64,000 bases of DNA, from NCBI GenBank assembly GCA_001447805.1, contig CP013099.1, forward strand, positions 2,613,181 to 2,677,180, written 5' to 3'. The stretch is from Candidatus Tenderia electrophaga. Its GTDB lineage: Bacteria > Pseudomonadota > Gammaproteobacteria > Tenderiales > Tenderiaceae. Shown piece after piece: positions 1-8,116 of this stretch. The stretch's first letter is position 1. Every line of letters starts with the position of its first letter. Under the pieces are notes generated by a model. The model was not told the DNA's origin and did no database searches. It saw only the letters and a program-made list of their open reading frames with translations. The translations under genes were made by a program, and so were the position numbers.

Positions 1-213
1 GATGTTAAGCACGCGCCTACCCTTGTTGACGATATCCGCCTCTGTCAGGGATTCCGTATCGGTATCGAAGCTAAGCATACGAAACCATATATCCACCGGT
101 TTGATCAGACTGGCCTCGACCGCGCCATAGGAAGGATGGTCAACGAGTTCGAATACCAATTCGAGCTTATGTCTGTCACCCATGAGCTTGAGCGTTGGTT
201 TGAGCAGATCCAC
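1..213 (-). CDS. Partial ORF running off the left edge, possibly the lost 3' part of the neighbouring cargo gene
   Basis: Past the TAG that ends the neighbouring cargo gene (261-259), the same minus-strand frame stays open for 86 codons to the window edge. The translation looks like real protein, for example LENTVDLLKPTLKLMGDR and FELVDHPSYGAVEAS. A GTG at 213-211 has GGAG six bases upstream, and an ATG lies at 183-181, so a separate gene is possible. Because the frame is identical and no clear gap exists, the segment may instead be the C-terminal part of the cargo protein cut off by a nonsense mutation. I recognise no domain. The end lies outside the window. Confidence 0.4.
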   Translation of the reverse strand, partial: MDLLKPTLKLMGDRHKLELVFELVDHPSYGAVEASLIKPVDIWFRMLSFDTDTESLTEADIVNKGRRVLNI

Positions 214-258
214 CGTATTCTCCAGATTCTCGGCACCGCCGGGTACGCACGGCGCATC

Positions 259-1692
259 CTACCCGATGCTCCATTCATTGCGGGTAATATCCGGCGAGGT
301 CATCTGACCCAAGGCCTCCCAGATGGTTAAATAGTGACGCGGCAGCACATCCACCCCCACGGACATGACACTGGACGTGCGATCCCCCCAGCGATCGGGG
401 GGTGAGACACCGGCCTGTTGCGCCAGATTGACGAAGGCCGTTTGTTTCGCCCCCAGGTTACCCGTGGTGCGATTGACGTATTCATCCGGCAGCCCCAGGG
501 CGTGGCCGAATTCGTGGGCCGCGGGGGAAAAGCGATTACCGCTGTAGCTGGTCTCGAAGCCGGTATCGGGAATCAGCTCCACCTTGCGATTGGCGGCGTC
601 ATCGGGCGCGCCCACCGGACCCTGCGGATCGATCACCAACGGCTGGGGCACCCCGGCGCGGCGCAACACCTCGGCCACCGCCTCGGCCCGCTCCCTGGAG
701 AGGCGATCGTTGTGCGCCCGCGCACCTTCAGCGCTGGCGAAGCCGCGCAACACCATGGGGATGGCGGGGTCAGAGGGATTCTTGGCCTTCATGGCCTCGG
801 CCAGGGCGCTCAGACGGGCATCGAAGGGCGGCCGGATGTTGGCGCGGTTCTGCTCGAACAACACCGGCGAGGCCATGGCCGCGGCGATGGCCCGCTCCAG
901 GCGTTGGCGTTCGGCACGGGCCACCTGACGGCTGCGTTTGTTCTGTTCCTCGATGACATCGTTTTCATCCAGCTCGCCCGTGCCCTGCCAGCCGGCCGTA
1001 CCCGGATTACGGGCGCTGAACGAAGACGTCCGTTTGCCGGTAGGACTGGACATCTTGAATACGGTGACATCGAAGTGGGCGGCGCTGGCATCACTGACGA
1101 TGCGCGGCGTCACATGGGGATCGGCGCTGAAGGGCCAGCAGGGCTTGGTGGAACGAAAGGTATGCGCGAAGGACCACTGGCGCGAGACGGTCTGGACGTA
1201 ATCCCGTTCATATTGACGCTTTTGGGTGTCGGTCCAAAAGTAGCGGCTGATATCCTGGCCCGCCAGGGCCATGGAGTAGAGCGTCATGATGTCCGGCGTA
1301 TCCTCGGCCTGGACGAAGTTGAACTTCATTTTCACCACCGCCGCCATCAGGGACGAGCGTGGCCAGTAATAGGCGTCGAACTTGCCATAGCCCGCCGAAG
1401 GCCTGAAGTCCAGCGCCGAGAAGCTGCGGCGACGGAAGCGTTCCTTGCGTTCCTCCTCTTCCGCGGTGGCGCAGGCGTTGGGCCCGGTGGGCGCAGGGGC
1501 CTCGGCCTCGGGCACCCCGGCCGGCAGCGGCACGCCGGCATCGCTGGGACTGGCCGGACCGGCCTCCGGGACCCCGGCGTCGGGCTCAGCCTCGCGCAGG
1601 TATTGCGGCAGGCCCGCCTGGCCTGCCTGCGCCGCGGGCTCCGGCGTGCGATAGGGGCGTTGTTCCGATTCAGTCTGTACAGCGGTTTGCAT
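259..1692 (-). CDS. Putative eCIS cargo: OmpA-like domain joined to a snapalysin-like zinc protease motif
   Basis: 477 aa from the ATG at 1692; an in-frame ATG nine codons earlier is the alternative. The N-terminal 90 residues are Pro/Ala-rich and disordered. They contain AGLPQYL and an acidic AEEEER run, echoed in the two DUF4157 proteins upstream. Residues about 265-375 resemble an OmpA peptidoglycan-binding domain (SPVLFEQNRANIRP, GFASAEGARAHNDRLSRERA, NRKVELIPD). The C-terminal part carries HEFGHALGLPDEY near residue 393, an HExxHxxGxxD zinc site like snapalysin, and a possible Met-turn, SSVMSVG. Its position at the end of the eCIS operon suggests loaded cargo that cuts protein in the target envelope. 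That role is inferred. The frame continues after the TAG, so the protein may be truncated. Confidence 0.65.
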   Translation of the reverse strand: MQTAVQTESEQRPYRTPEPAAQAGQAGLPQYLREAEPDAGVPEAGPASPSDAGVPLPAGVPEAEAPAPTGPNACATAEEEERKERFRRRSFSALDFRPSAGYGKFDAYYWPRSSLMAAVVKMKFNFVQAEDTPDIMTLYSMALAGQDISRYFWTDTQKRQYERDYVQTVSRQWSFAHTFRSTKPCWPFSADPHVTPRIVSDASAAHFDVTVFKMSSPTGKRTSSFSARNPGTAGWQGTGELDENDVIEEQNKRSRQVARAERQRLERAIAAAMASPVLFEQNRANIRPPFDARLSALAEAMKAKNPSDPAIPMVLRGFASAEGARAHNDRLSRERAEAVAEVLRRAGVPQPLVIDPQGPVGAPDDAANRKVELIPDTGFETSYSGNRFSPAAHEFGHALGLPDEYVNRTTGNLGAKQTAFVNLAQQAGVSPPDRWGDRTSSVMSVGVDVLPRHYLTIWEALGQMTSPDITRNEWSIG

Positions 1693-1769
1693 AGGGCGTT
1701 CTCTGCATATCGTTATCAATCAAACTATTATAGTCTGCGCGGTCGCGTGTCGCGATGCATCGGTGATGC

Positions 1770-3956
1770 TCAGGGTTCCAGGTCCTCGCGCCGCGTTTCC
1801 TCTTTGGTGAGGGACAAGGCCTTGGGCATGGCGCCGCCGGCGACTGCATCGGCATAATAGACCTTATACGCCTGCGGTTCTTCGTCATAGATCAGCAGGG
1901 CATCGGCCTTCAAGGCCTTGATGGCCGCTTCCTTTTTCGCGTCCGGTTTGTTTTCAACGACCTTCAGATCGCTGACCTCTTTGTTGTTAATGGCGAAGTA
2001 TTTCCCCTTGCGCCGCATCAGGGCGACGGAATGGCCGGCATTGTCCTTGGGGTCCAGGGCCATATAACCGATGGGCTCGAAGGCCTTGAAGGCCGGGTTG
2101 TCGGGATCACGGACGCTATCGAAAAAGCGCATGGCATAGGTGGACAGGACATCACAATCCGCCTTCAGGCGCAGCTTGGCCGGCGCGCCCGGACCCAACT
2201 TGCCCAGCTTGCCGGCCAGGTCCGGCTGAATGTTGCGCCCCGAGACATGATAGAAAAAGATGTCGGCGATCTCTTCGTAGGTCTTGATCCATTTGTCCTG
2301 GTCATCCGGGTGTTTCTTGGCCAGGGCCGCGCCGAATTTATCGGTGTTGTCATCCAGCCAGGACCTGAGGGTCCTGAACTTCAAGTTCTTGGGCGCGTCG
2401 ATCTTCACACCCGTGTCCTTGCCCAGCTGCACCAGATAGCCGACGTAATACTTCTGTTTGTTGGCATAGACCCAGGGCATGTCCTTTTCCATTTTCAGCT
2501 CGCCCACGTCCGGCAGCACCGTGGGGCCGTATTCCGGCTCGATGAACCACTTGGATTGCAGGACCTTGAACAACAGGTCACCCTTATTCTCTTTCCACAT
2601 CCAGTCGGAAAAGACCTTGCGAAACCCTTTTTTGCGCAGCAGCACTTGGGAGACGATATCGATCAGGAAGGCGTCTTTTTCATAGGCATGGATCAGGGGC
2701 TTGAGGATGGCCTTGAGGCGGCCATTGTTGAGCTTCTTCTCGAAATCGCCGCTGCTGGTGGAGAACTTCTCCAGCAGGGGGTTATCGCTCTTGCCTTTAT
2801 GCTTGATGAGCCATTCGGTGATGCGGGTCAGCACCTGGGGATCGGCGCTCTCGATCCTGTCCAGCACGGCGCCGTAGACATATTCGATCTGGCCCTCATC
2901 GGCCATGGAAGCGGTGAGTGCCACCGCCTCCTGGCCGAAACCGGCCTGGGCCATATAATTCAGGATCATGGCCGCCCGGTCCTCCTTCTGCACCACCTTG
3001 GGCCCGCCGGCCAGGATCTTCTTGGCCAGCAGCTCCGCCTTCTTGAACTTCTTCTCCCAGGCCTTGCGTGCCTTCTTGCCCTTGGGTTTGGGCATGGGGC
3101 CGATGACGCTGGGATCGGGGTCGGTGATCAGGCTCCAGGCATACTCCTGCAGGTCGAAGGCGTAGTCCTTGTGCTTGGGGTCGGTGGTCTTACCGTGTTT
3201 CTCGGCCCACTCGGCCAACTCCTGCTCCAGTTCATCCTGCAGGGATTTGCGCTGCAGCCGCTGCAGCGCCCGGCTCACCCTCGCTGTGGCGCCGCCCGGG
3301 CCCTTGGGCCGCGTGCCGGTCTGCTGCATGACGTGGGTCAACTCGTGGGCCAACAGATGCCGGCCCGCCTCACTGTCGGGTCGATATTGACCGGCGCCGA
3401 AGAAGATATCACTGCCCACGGTGAAGGCACGGGCGGAAACCTGTTGATTCAGGCGACTCGCCTGCGGCCCCTGGTGGACCCGGACATGGGAGAAGTCACT
3501 GCCCATGCGTGACTCCATGAATTCACGCGCTGACTGCGGCAGGCCGGCACCGCCGCCGCGCTGAGTCTGGAGATCGGATTGGAAGCTGGCGCTGACACGG
3601 CCGTCACCCGCTGCGGACCCCTCGGCCTGTAACACCTCGTCTTCTTCCTCTTGCCGGGCCTGGCGCTGCACCTGTTCAGCCGTGGCCGCAGAGAGATCGC
3701 GCGCGGCGCGCGTCTGACCCATGACGTGATCGGCCACTTGATCCGCCTCGCGCTCGTAGGGATCATCCACCGGGCCAACGGTGAGACGGGGCTGTATGAT
3801 TTCTTCTTCCTCCGCCGTGACCTGACGCTGCACCGGCCCCGCCTGCAGATACAGGGGCAAGCCCGCCGGCGCCTCGGGACGCGGCCGTTCGGGTGATCGC
3901 ACCGATTGCGGATCGCTTTGGTCCAGGTGCCGATATTTAGACTCAAAGCTCGACAT
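1770..3956 (-). CDS. DUF4157 (eCIS_core) cargo-like protein with a C-terminal Cys-His domain
   Basis: 728 aa. The ATG at 3956 follows AGGAGG by five bases and overlaps the previous stop (TGATG). The N-terminus has AGLPLYL, then AEEEEIIQPRLTVG and DDPYEREADQVADHVM, the usual prelude to DUF4157. The DUF4157 core follows (SDFSHVRVHQGPQA, GSDIFFGAGQY, HLLAHELTHVMQQ) with its HExxH-type motif. DUF4157 is a marker of eCIS-associated effectors. The middle is helical and charged. The C-terminal 130 residues hold a Cys in KADCDVLSTYAMRFF (about residue 601), a His in DNAGHSVALMRRKGKY (about 642) and AINN. This order fits a papain/transglutaminase-like fold and suggests a protease or deamidase toxin. 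The fold call is inference; the DUF4157 call is strong. Confidence 0.8.
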   Translation of the reverse strand: MSSFESKYRHLDQSDPQSVRSPERPRPEAPAGLPLYLQAGPVQRQVTAEEEEIIQPRLTVGPVDDPYEREADQVADHVMGQTRAARDLSAATAEQVQRQARQEEEDEVLQAEGSAAGDGRVSASFQSDLQTQRGGGAGLPQSAREFMESRMGSDFSHVRVHQGPQASRLNQQVSARAFTVGSDIFFGAGQYRPDSEAGRHLLAHELTHVMQQTGTRPKGPGGATARVSRALQRLQRKSLQDELEQELAEWAEKHGKTTDPKHKDYAFDLQEYAWSLITDPDPSVIGPMPKPKGKKARKAWEKKFKKAELLAKKILAGGPKVVQKEDRAAMILNYMAQAGFGQEAVALTASMADEGQIEYVYGAVLDRIESADPQVLTRITEWLIKHKGKSDNPLLEKFSTSSGDFEKKLNNGRLKAILKPLIHAYEKDAFLIDIVSQVLLRKKGFRKVFSDWMWKENKGDLLFKVLQSKWFIEPEYGPTVLPDVGELKMEKDMPWVYANKQKYYVGYLVQLGKDTGVKIDAPKNLKFRTLRSWLDDNTDKFGAALAKKHPDDQDKWIKTYEEIADIFFYHVSGRNIQPDLAGKLGKLGPGAPAKLRLKADCDVLSTYAMRFFDSVRDPDNPAFKAFEPIGYMALDPKDNAGHSVALMRRKGKYFAINNKEVSDLKVVENKPDAKKEAAIKALKADALLIYDEEPQAYKVYYADAVAGGAMPKALSLTKEETRREDLEP

Positions 3957-6900
3957 CAACCCTCCTGACAACTGCCCTTGTTGTCGCGGATATTCTCGAT
4001 GAAACCGCTGACATCGAAGCTGGAGGCTACCGGCGGCCCGCCCCGGTTGCTATTCTGCTGCAGCTCGCCGTCGCAGTATTTGTAGGTGGCGTAGGCACAG
4101 CTGAAGCCGGCGTTGAGGTACTGATAGGTGCAGTGGCCGTCACCAAAGATGTCGATGGCGTGGGGCCCGTCCTGATTCACCACGCTCACGCCGTACCTCA
4201 CCACCAGCTTGTCGTCATGCACCAGGTCCTTCACGTTTTCCTCCACCTGGCTGTTGTGATCACGATTGGCCTGGCCGGTGATGGGATAGAGATTGATGGG
4301 ATCGCCCACTCCGCCCAGGCCGCGGTTGTCGGAGTGGTTGAGCAAATGGCCCTTGATATAGACCTGGGTCTGTTTAAATCCCGAGCCGCCGTGGGCGGCC
4401 AAGGTGGGCAACTTGCGCAAACCATACAGGTTGTCCTGGCCGTTGGGCGCACCGCCGCCAGTCTTTTCGTGGGTCAGAAGCTCGGTCAGCATGCTGGCGC
4501 CTACCGTATCGCTGGAGCCGTCCAACAGGGTCAGGGAGGTGCTGTTGTAGTTGGTCTGGTTCAACTGCGGCGCCAGACTGGGAATGTGTTTGGCAGTGGC
4601 GGCGGTCAGGGGATCCTGGCACAGGTCCAGGGTCCAGGTGATGACATGGTCGGTATCCCGGGTGGTGCCGATATCCGGCGGCGTCACCGGCGGGGCCTGG
4701 TCGCGCACCGTGGCGGTGACGGTGATGGGCTCACCGTTCCAGTCCTCATCGATAAACAGACGGACGCCGCGACTGTCCAGGGTCGGATGCACGTAGGTGG
4801 TATTGCCGCTGCCCGGTGCCAGCCAACTGGCGGACTGGCTCACCTCGTAGACCGTCTCATACGGCCCCTTGCCGGGATCGATGGGGATCCAGGCGGCCGT
4901 GCCGATGGGACGGAATTTGTCTTTGTCGCGCGACTGCACCCCGAACACCAGATCATCACCCGCGGCGGCCGGCAGTTTGACCTTTTGCAGGGGCACGGAA
5001 CGGATGACATTGAAAGGCGTGTCGGGATGAAACTCCCTGCCCCTGGGCCGGGGTCTGGGCCGGGGTCTGGGCCGCGGTTTGGGGACAGGTTTGGGACGCG
5101 TCAGCCACTTATACAGCAGATACAACAGCAGCAGGATGATCAGGATAATGACCACGATGACGATGATCAACACGATGAATTCAGCTACCGTCAGCGAAAA
5201 GGCGAAACCGAAGGCGATGATATACACCACCCCCTGGAAGATGACGATGACAAACCCGGCCGGCGGTCCGGCGAAGGCGATGGTGGGATTGTTGGAAGTC
5301 GGCGGCATCCTGAATCTGCCGATCAATTCACCGACATTCAAGCCCAGCCCTTGGCCGCTGACCAGGCGCCGCACCATGCCACTGACGGCACTGCGAATGC
5401 GGCTCAACACATTGTCGGCGAACTCGATCAGGGCTTGCACCGGCCGTTCCACCAGGGAACGGATGTAATTCACTACCCTAACGAACAGGGAAATGGCCCA
5501 GGTGATGGTGTTGGCGATGAATTGAGTCACCGCCTCCACCATGCCCCGCAGGGTCAGTAACACCTTGGCCACATAGTCCACCGCCGCGCTGATAAAGCCG
5601 GCGATGCGGCGGGTGACGGCGGCCATGACCTGGGCCGCGATGGACCGCAGGGTGGTCAGCAGCAGGGCGACAACGCCGCGGGTCTTCTCCTGGAAGCTGT
5701 GGATGATGGCGGCGTTGCGCGCCTGCGCCCGTGCGCTGATCTCGATAATGTGGGCGCGCCAGTCATCGGCCCGGGTCGTCGCCTCGACGCCGTCGCGCTG
5801 CCCGCCCCCGTCGCCGAGGGACGCGGCCAGGGCCGCCAGGTGTGCGCGACAATTGGCACGGATCTGGCGCAGGGAGCGCTGCGCCAGTTCTCGCATGGCG
5901 CGCAGCACGCGGCGTTCGGCGCGCGTCAGAATCGGCAGGACGGTGCCGTAGAGGATGCGGCGCAGGGTCCCCACCACCCGGCTCAGGACGCGATTGAACA
6001 AACTGAATACGGAGGCGGCGATCTGGCTCAGGGCGGCGGAGATGCGTGTCAAAGCCATATTGATGAAGGCGGTGATACTGTTCAAGGCGGTGGTCAGCAG
6101 GCGCATACCGATGGCCAAGGCGCTTTGAATCATCCCCAGCACCGTGCCCAGGGCCGCGTTCACGGCGGCCACGGCATGATTGATCAGACTCGCCGCCAGG
6201 CGTCGCGCCTGTTCCACCCCGGGCAAATCGGGTAAGGGCAGGGTGTTTATGAGATGACTGATGCGGCCCGCAATGCCGCTAACAGTGGCTTGCGCCGCGG
6301 CGCCGGCACGCTGCACGATGCCAGCGATGCTCTCTTGCACCGACGCGGCCGCCCGGTGAATGGAGATCAGCGCCGCAGCGATGGCGCCTTGCACCGTGGC
6401 CAGGGCGTTGGCGATAGTCGCGCCGATTTGGGCCTGCTTGGCGGCAACAAAGGCCTGCAGCGCCTCGATCCTGGCTTCGATGAACCCGCTCATCCCGTCG
6501 CGCGCGGCGCCGAAGCGGCCGCTGACCTCGGCCCGACGGGCGCCGGCCAATGCCTGTAACAGCCCCGCCGCCGTCTCGCAGTCGCCATTGACATGCTCGG
6601 CCTGGGCCAAGACAAAGGCCTTGTGCTCGGAATCGGGGGCGGCGGCGATGCGGGCGTAAGGATCGCCGTTGACGGCCGCGCCGTCGGCGCCGTCCGCCTC
6701 GGGACCGGTCTCTGCCACGGACCCGGCTTGCGCCTCTTCTTCTGTCTCCGGCTCGGCGCCGGCGCCTCCCACTGCCTGGGGGCCGGCCTCGGGAGCTGAT
6801 TCGCCCCCTTGTTGCTGTGCCTCAGCGCCGCCCTCCGCGGCCGACTCGATGGATGTGCCTTGCGCCTCCCCAGCGCCGGCCCCTTGTCCCCCGGCTGAAG

Positions 6901-8098
6901 CGCCTCCTGCGCCAGGCGCCGCGCCTTCGTCCTCTGCCCCGCTGCCCGTCTGCATTGCCGGGGGCTCGGCTTCCAGGGTGGCGCTCGCTTCCGCCTCCGG
7001 TGTCGCCGGGCTTGATGCGGGAGGCTCGGCGGCACCGGTCTCGGAGGCAAACGCTGCCGGGGCGGCAGGCGCGCCCGCCAAGATTGATGGAATCTGCGTG
7101 TGCTGCGCTTCCCGCCGGGCCGGTTCGGTCTCGGCCGGCAGCGCCGCTGCCGACCCGTCAATGGTCGGCACGCCCTGGTTTTCGGCAACGGTCGCGCCCG
7201 CGTCGGCCCCCACCCCTGCCCCGGGTTGCCCCGCCGTCGGCCGCGCTAAGGGTGCCGCCCCTTGCTGCGCCACATGGGTCGCCTCATGGGCCATCAGCCC
7301 CATGTCGTTTTCACTCTGGCCGCGCCCCAGATAGATATGGTTGCGGTGGGTGAAGGCCTTGGCATTGATGCTGCGCGCGGCGTCCTGGGCGCGCCCGTCG
7401 GAGTGGACCCGCACCTGACTCAGGTCGCGCCCCAGTACGGCGCCGATGCGTGACTGCAACGGCGCCGGCAAGGAGACGCCGCTGCCGGGATGATTGAGGG
7501 TTTGATCAAGGGGGTCCGCCGCCTCGGCCACGGGCATCTCCGTTTGCTTGGCCTGTACGCGCCCGGTCCCTGGTCTCTCCTCTTGGCACTCGGCGCACAG
7601 GCGTTGCAGCGTCGCGCCGCCGGGTACGCGCGACACGGATCCAGGCGATGAGTCCGGCAGGCGCATTACGGTCTCGGCCACGTGGTCGGCCTCGCGCTCA
7701 TAGGGGTCGTCGGCCGGCGCGACACTAAGTTGGGGCCGCAGGCCTGCACGCGCAAGCGGTATAGCCTGTAGCGGGGGTCCCTCGGCGTCATGCGCCGAGG
7801 GCCGACGTTGCAGCCTGCCCTCCTCCTCGGCCAGGGGACCCGGCGGACTGCCGATACCGTCACAGCACTTGGCCTGTATTACCTCTTCTTCCTCGTCCTG
7901 CGCCTGAGCTTGAACCGCGCGGGGGGAAGGTGAGGTCGGCCAGGGCGTAGGCGCCCCCGTGCGCAAGCCGCCCGCGAGGAACAGCGGCATGCCCAGGGGC
8001 ATACCGGTCTCGGCGGCACGGGGCGCGGACTCGGGTGACGCCCGCTTGACCGCCTTGGCCGCAGACTCACCCTCCTTGGTTTGAACGGCGCTCTCCAT
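3956..8098 (-). CDS. DUF4157 (eCIS_core) effector with transmembrane hairpin and C-terminal nuclease-like domain
   Basis: 1380 aa. The N-terminus has GMPLFL and DEEEEVIQAK, then DDPYEREADHVAETVM and a DUF4157 core (LSQVRVHSDGRAQDAARS, MGLMAHEATHVAQQ). Residues about 290-500 are Ala/Glu/Gly-rich and low in complexity. Residues about 510-930 are long amphipathic helices. A very hydrophobic stretch (about 945-1000, including EFIVLIIVIVVIILIILLL) could span a membrane twice. It is followed by KPRPRPRPRPRPRG and a beta-rich region. The last 140 residues contain KGHLLNHSD, LGGVGDPINLYPITGQANRDH and E, the arrangement of DNA/RNA non-specific endonuclease toxins (GH, LGG-G-x-x-N, N-R, E). I infer a nuclease delivered by the eCIS particle, with the hydrophobic hairpin perhaps helping membrane passage. 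No adjacent immunity gene is visible, as expected for cargo not aimed at kin. Confidence 0.8.
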   Translation of the reverse strand: MESAVQTKEGESAAKAVKRASPESAPRAAETGMPLGMPLFLAGGLRTGAPTPWPTSPSPRAVQAQAQDEEEEVIQAKCCDGIGSPPGPLAEEEGRLQRRPSAHDAEGPPLQAIPLARAGLRPQLSVAPADDPYEREADHVAETVMRLPDSSPGSVSRVPGGATLQRLCAECQEERPGTGRVQAKQTEMPVAEAADPLDQTLNHPGSGVSLPAPLQSRIGAVLGRDLSQVRVHSDGRAQDAARSINAKAFTHRNHIYLGRGQSENDMGLMAHEATHVAQQGAAPLARPTAGQPGAGVGADAGATVAENQGVPTIDGSAAALPAETEPARREAQHTQIPSILAGAPAAPAAFASETGAAEPPASSPATPEAEASATLEAEPPAMQTGSGAEDEGAAPGAGGASAGGQGAGAGEAQGTSIESAAEGGAEAQQQGGESAPEAGPQAVGGAGAEPETEEEAQAGSVAETGPEADGADGAAVNGDPYARIAAAPDSEHKAFVLAQAEHVNGDCETAAGLLQALAGARRAEVSGRFGAARDGMSGFIEARIEALQAFVAAKQAQIGATIANALATVQGAIAAALISIHRAAASVQESIAGIVQRAGAAAQATVSGIAGRISHLINTLPLPDLPGVEQARRLAASLINHAVAAVNAALGTVLGMIQSALAIGMRLLTTALNSITAFINMALTRISAALSQIAASVFSLFNRVLSRVVGTLRRILYGTVLPILTRAERRVLRAMRELAQRSLRQIRANCRAHLAALAASLGDGGGQRDGVEATTRADDWRAHIIEISARAQARNAAIIHSFQEKTRGVVALLLTTLRSIAAQVMAAVTRRIAGFISAAVDYVAKVLLTLRGMVEAVTQFIANTITWAISLFVRVVNYIRSLVERPVQALIEFADNVLSRIRSAVSGMVRRLVSGQGLGLNVGELIGRFRMPPTSNNPTIAFAGPPAGFVIVIFQGVVYIIAFGFAFSLTVAEFIVLIIVIVVIILIILLLLYLLYKWLTRPKPVPKPRPRPRPRPRPRGREFHPDTPFNVIRSVPLQKVKLPAAAGDDLVFGVQSRDKDKFRPIGTAAWIPIDPGKGPYETVYEVSQSASWLAPGSGNTTYVHPTLDSRGVRLFIDEDWNGEPITVTATVRDQAPPVTPPDIGTTRDTDHVITWTLDLCQDPLTAATAKHIPSLAPQLNQTNYNSTSLTLLDGSSDTVGASMLTELLTHEKTGGGAPNGQDNLYGLRKLPTLAAHGGSGFKQTQVYIKGHLLNHSDNRGLGGVGDPINLYPITGQANRDHNSQVEENVKDLVHDDKLVVRYGVSVVNQDGPHAIDIFGDGHCTYQYLNAGFSCAYATYKYCDGELQQNSNRGGPPVASSFDVSGFIENIRDNKGSCQEG

Positions 8099-8116
8099 GC
8101 TCAGCCCCGGCGCGAA

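Noticed and set aside
418-1857. Long plus-strand frames antisense to cargo and baseplate genes (also 2031-3512, 4133-5560, 12169-13923, 34371-36077)
   Set aside because: High GC content leaves the antisense frames open; none has a recognisable domain, and the minus-strand genes have clear homologies.
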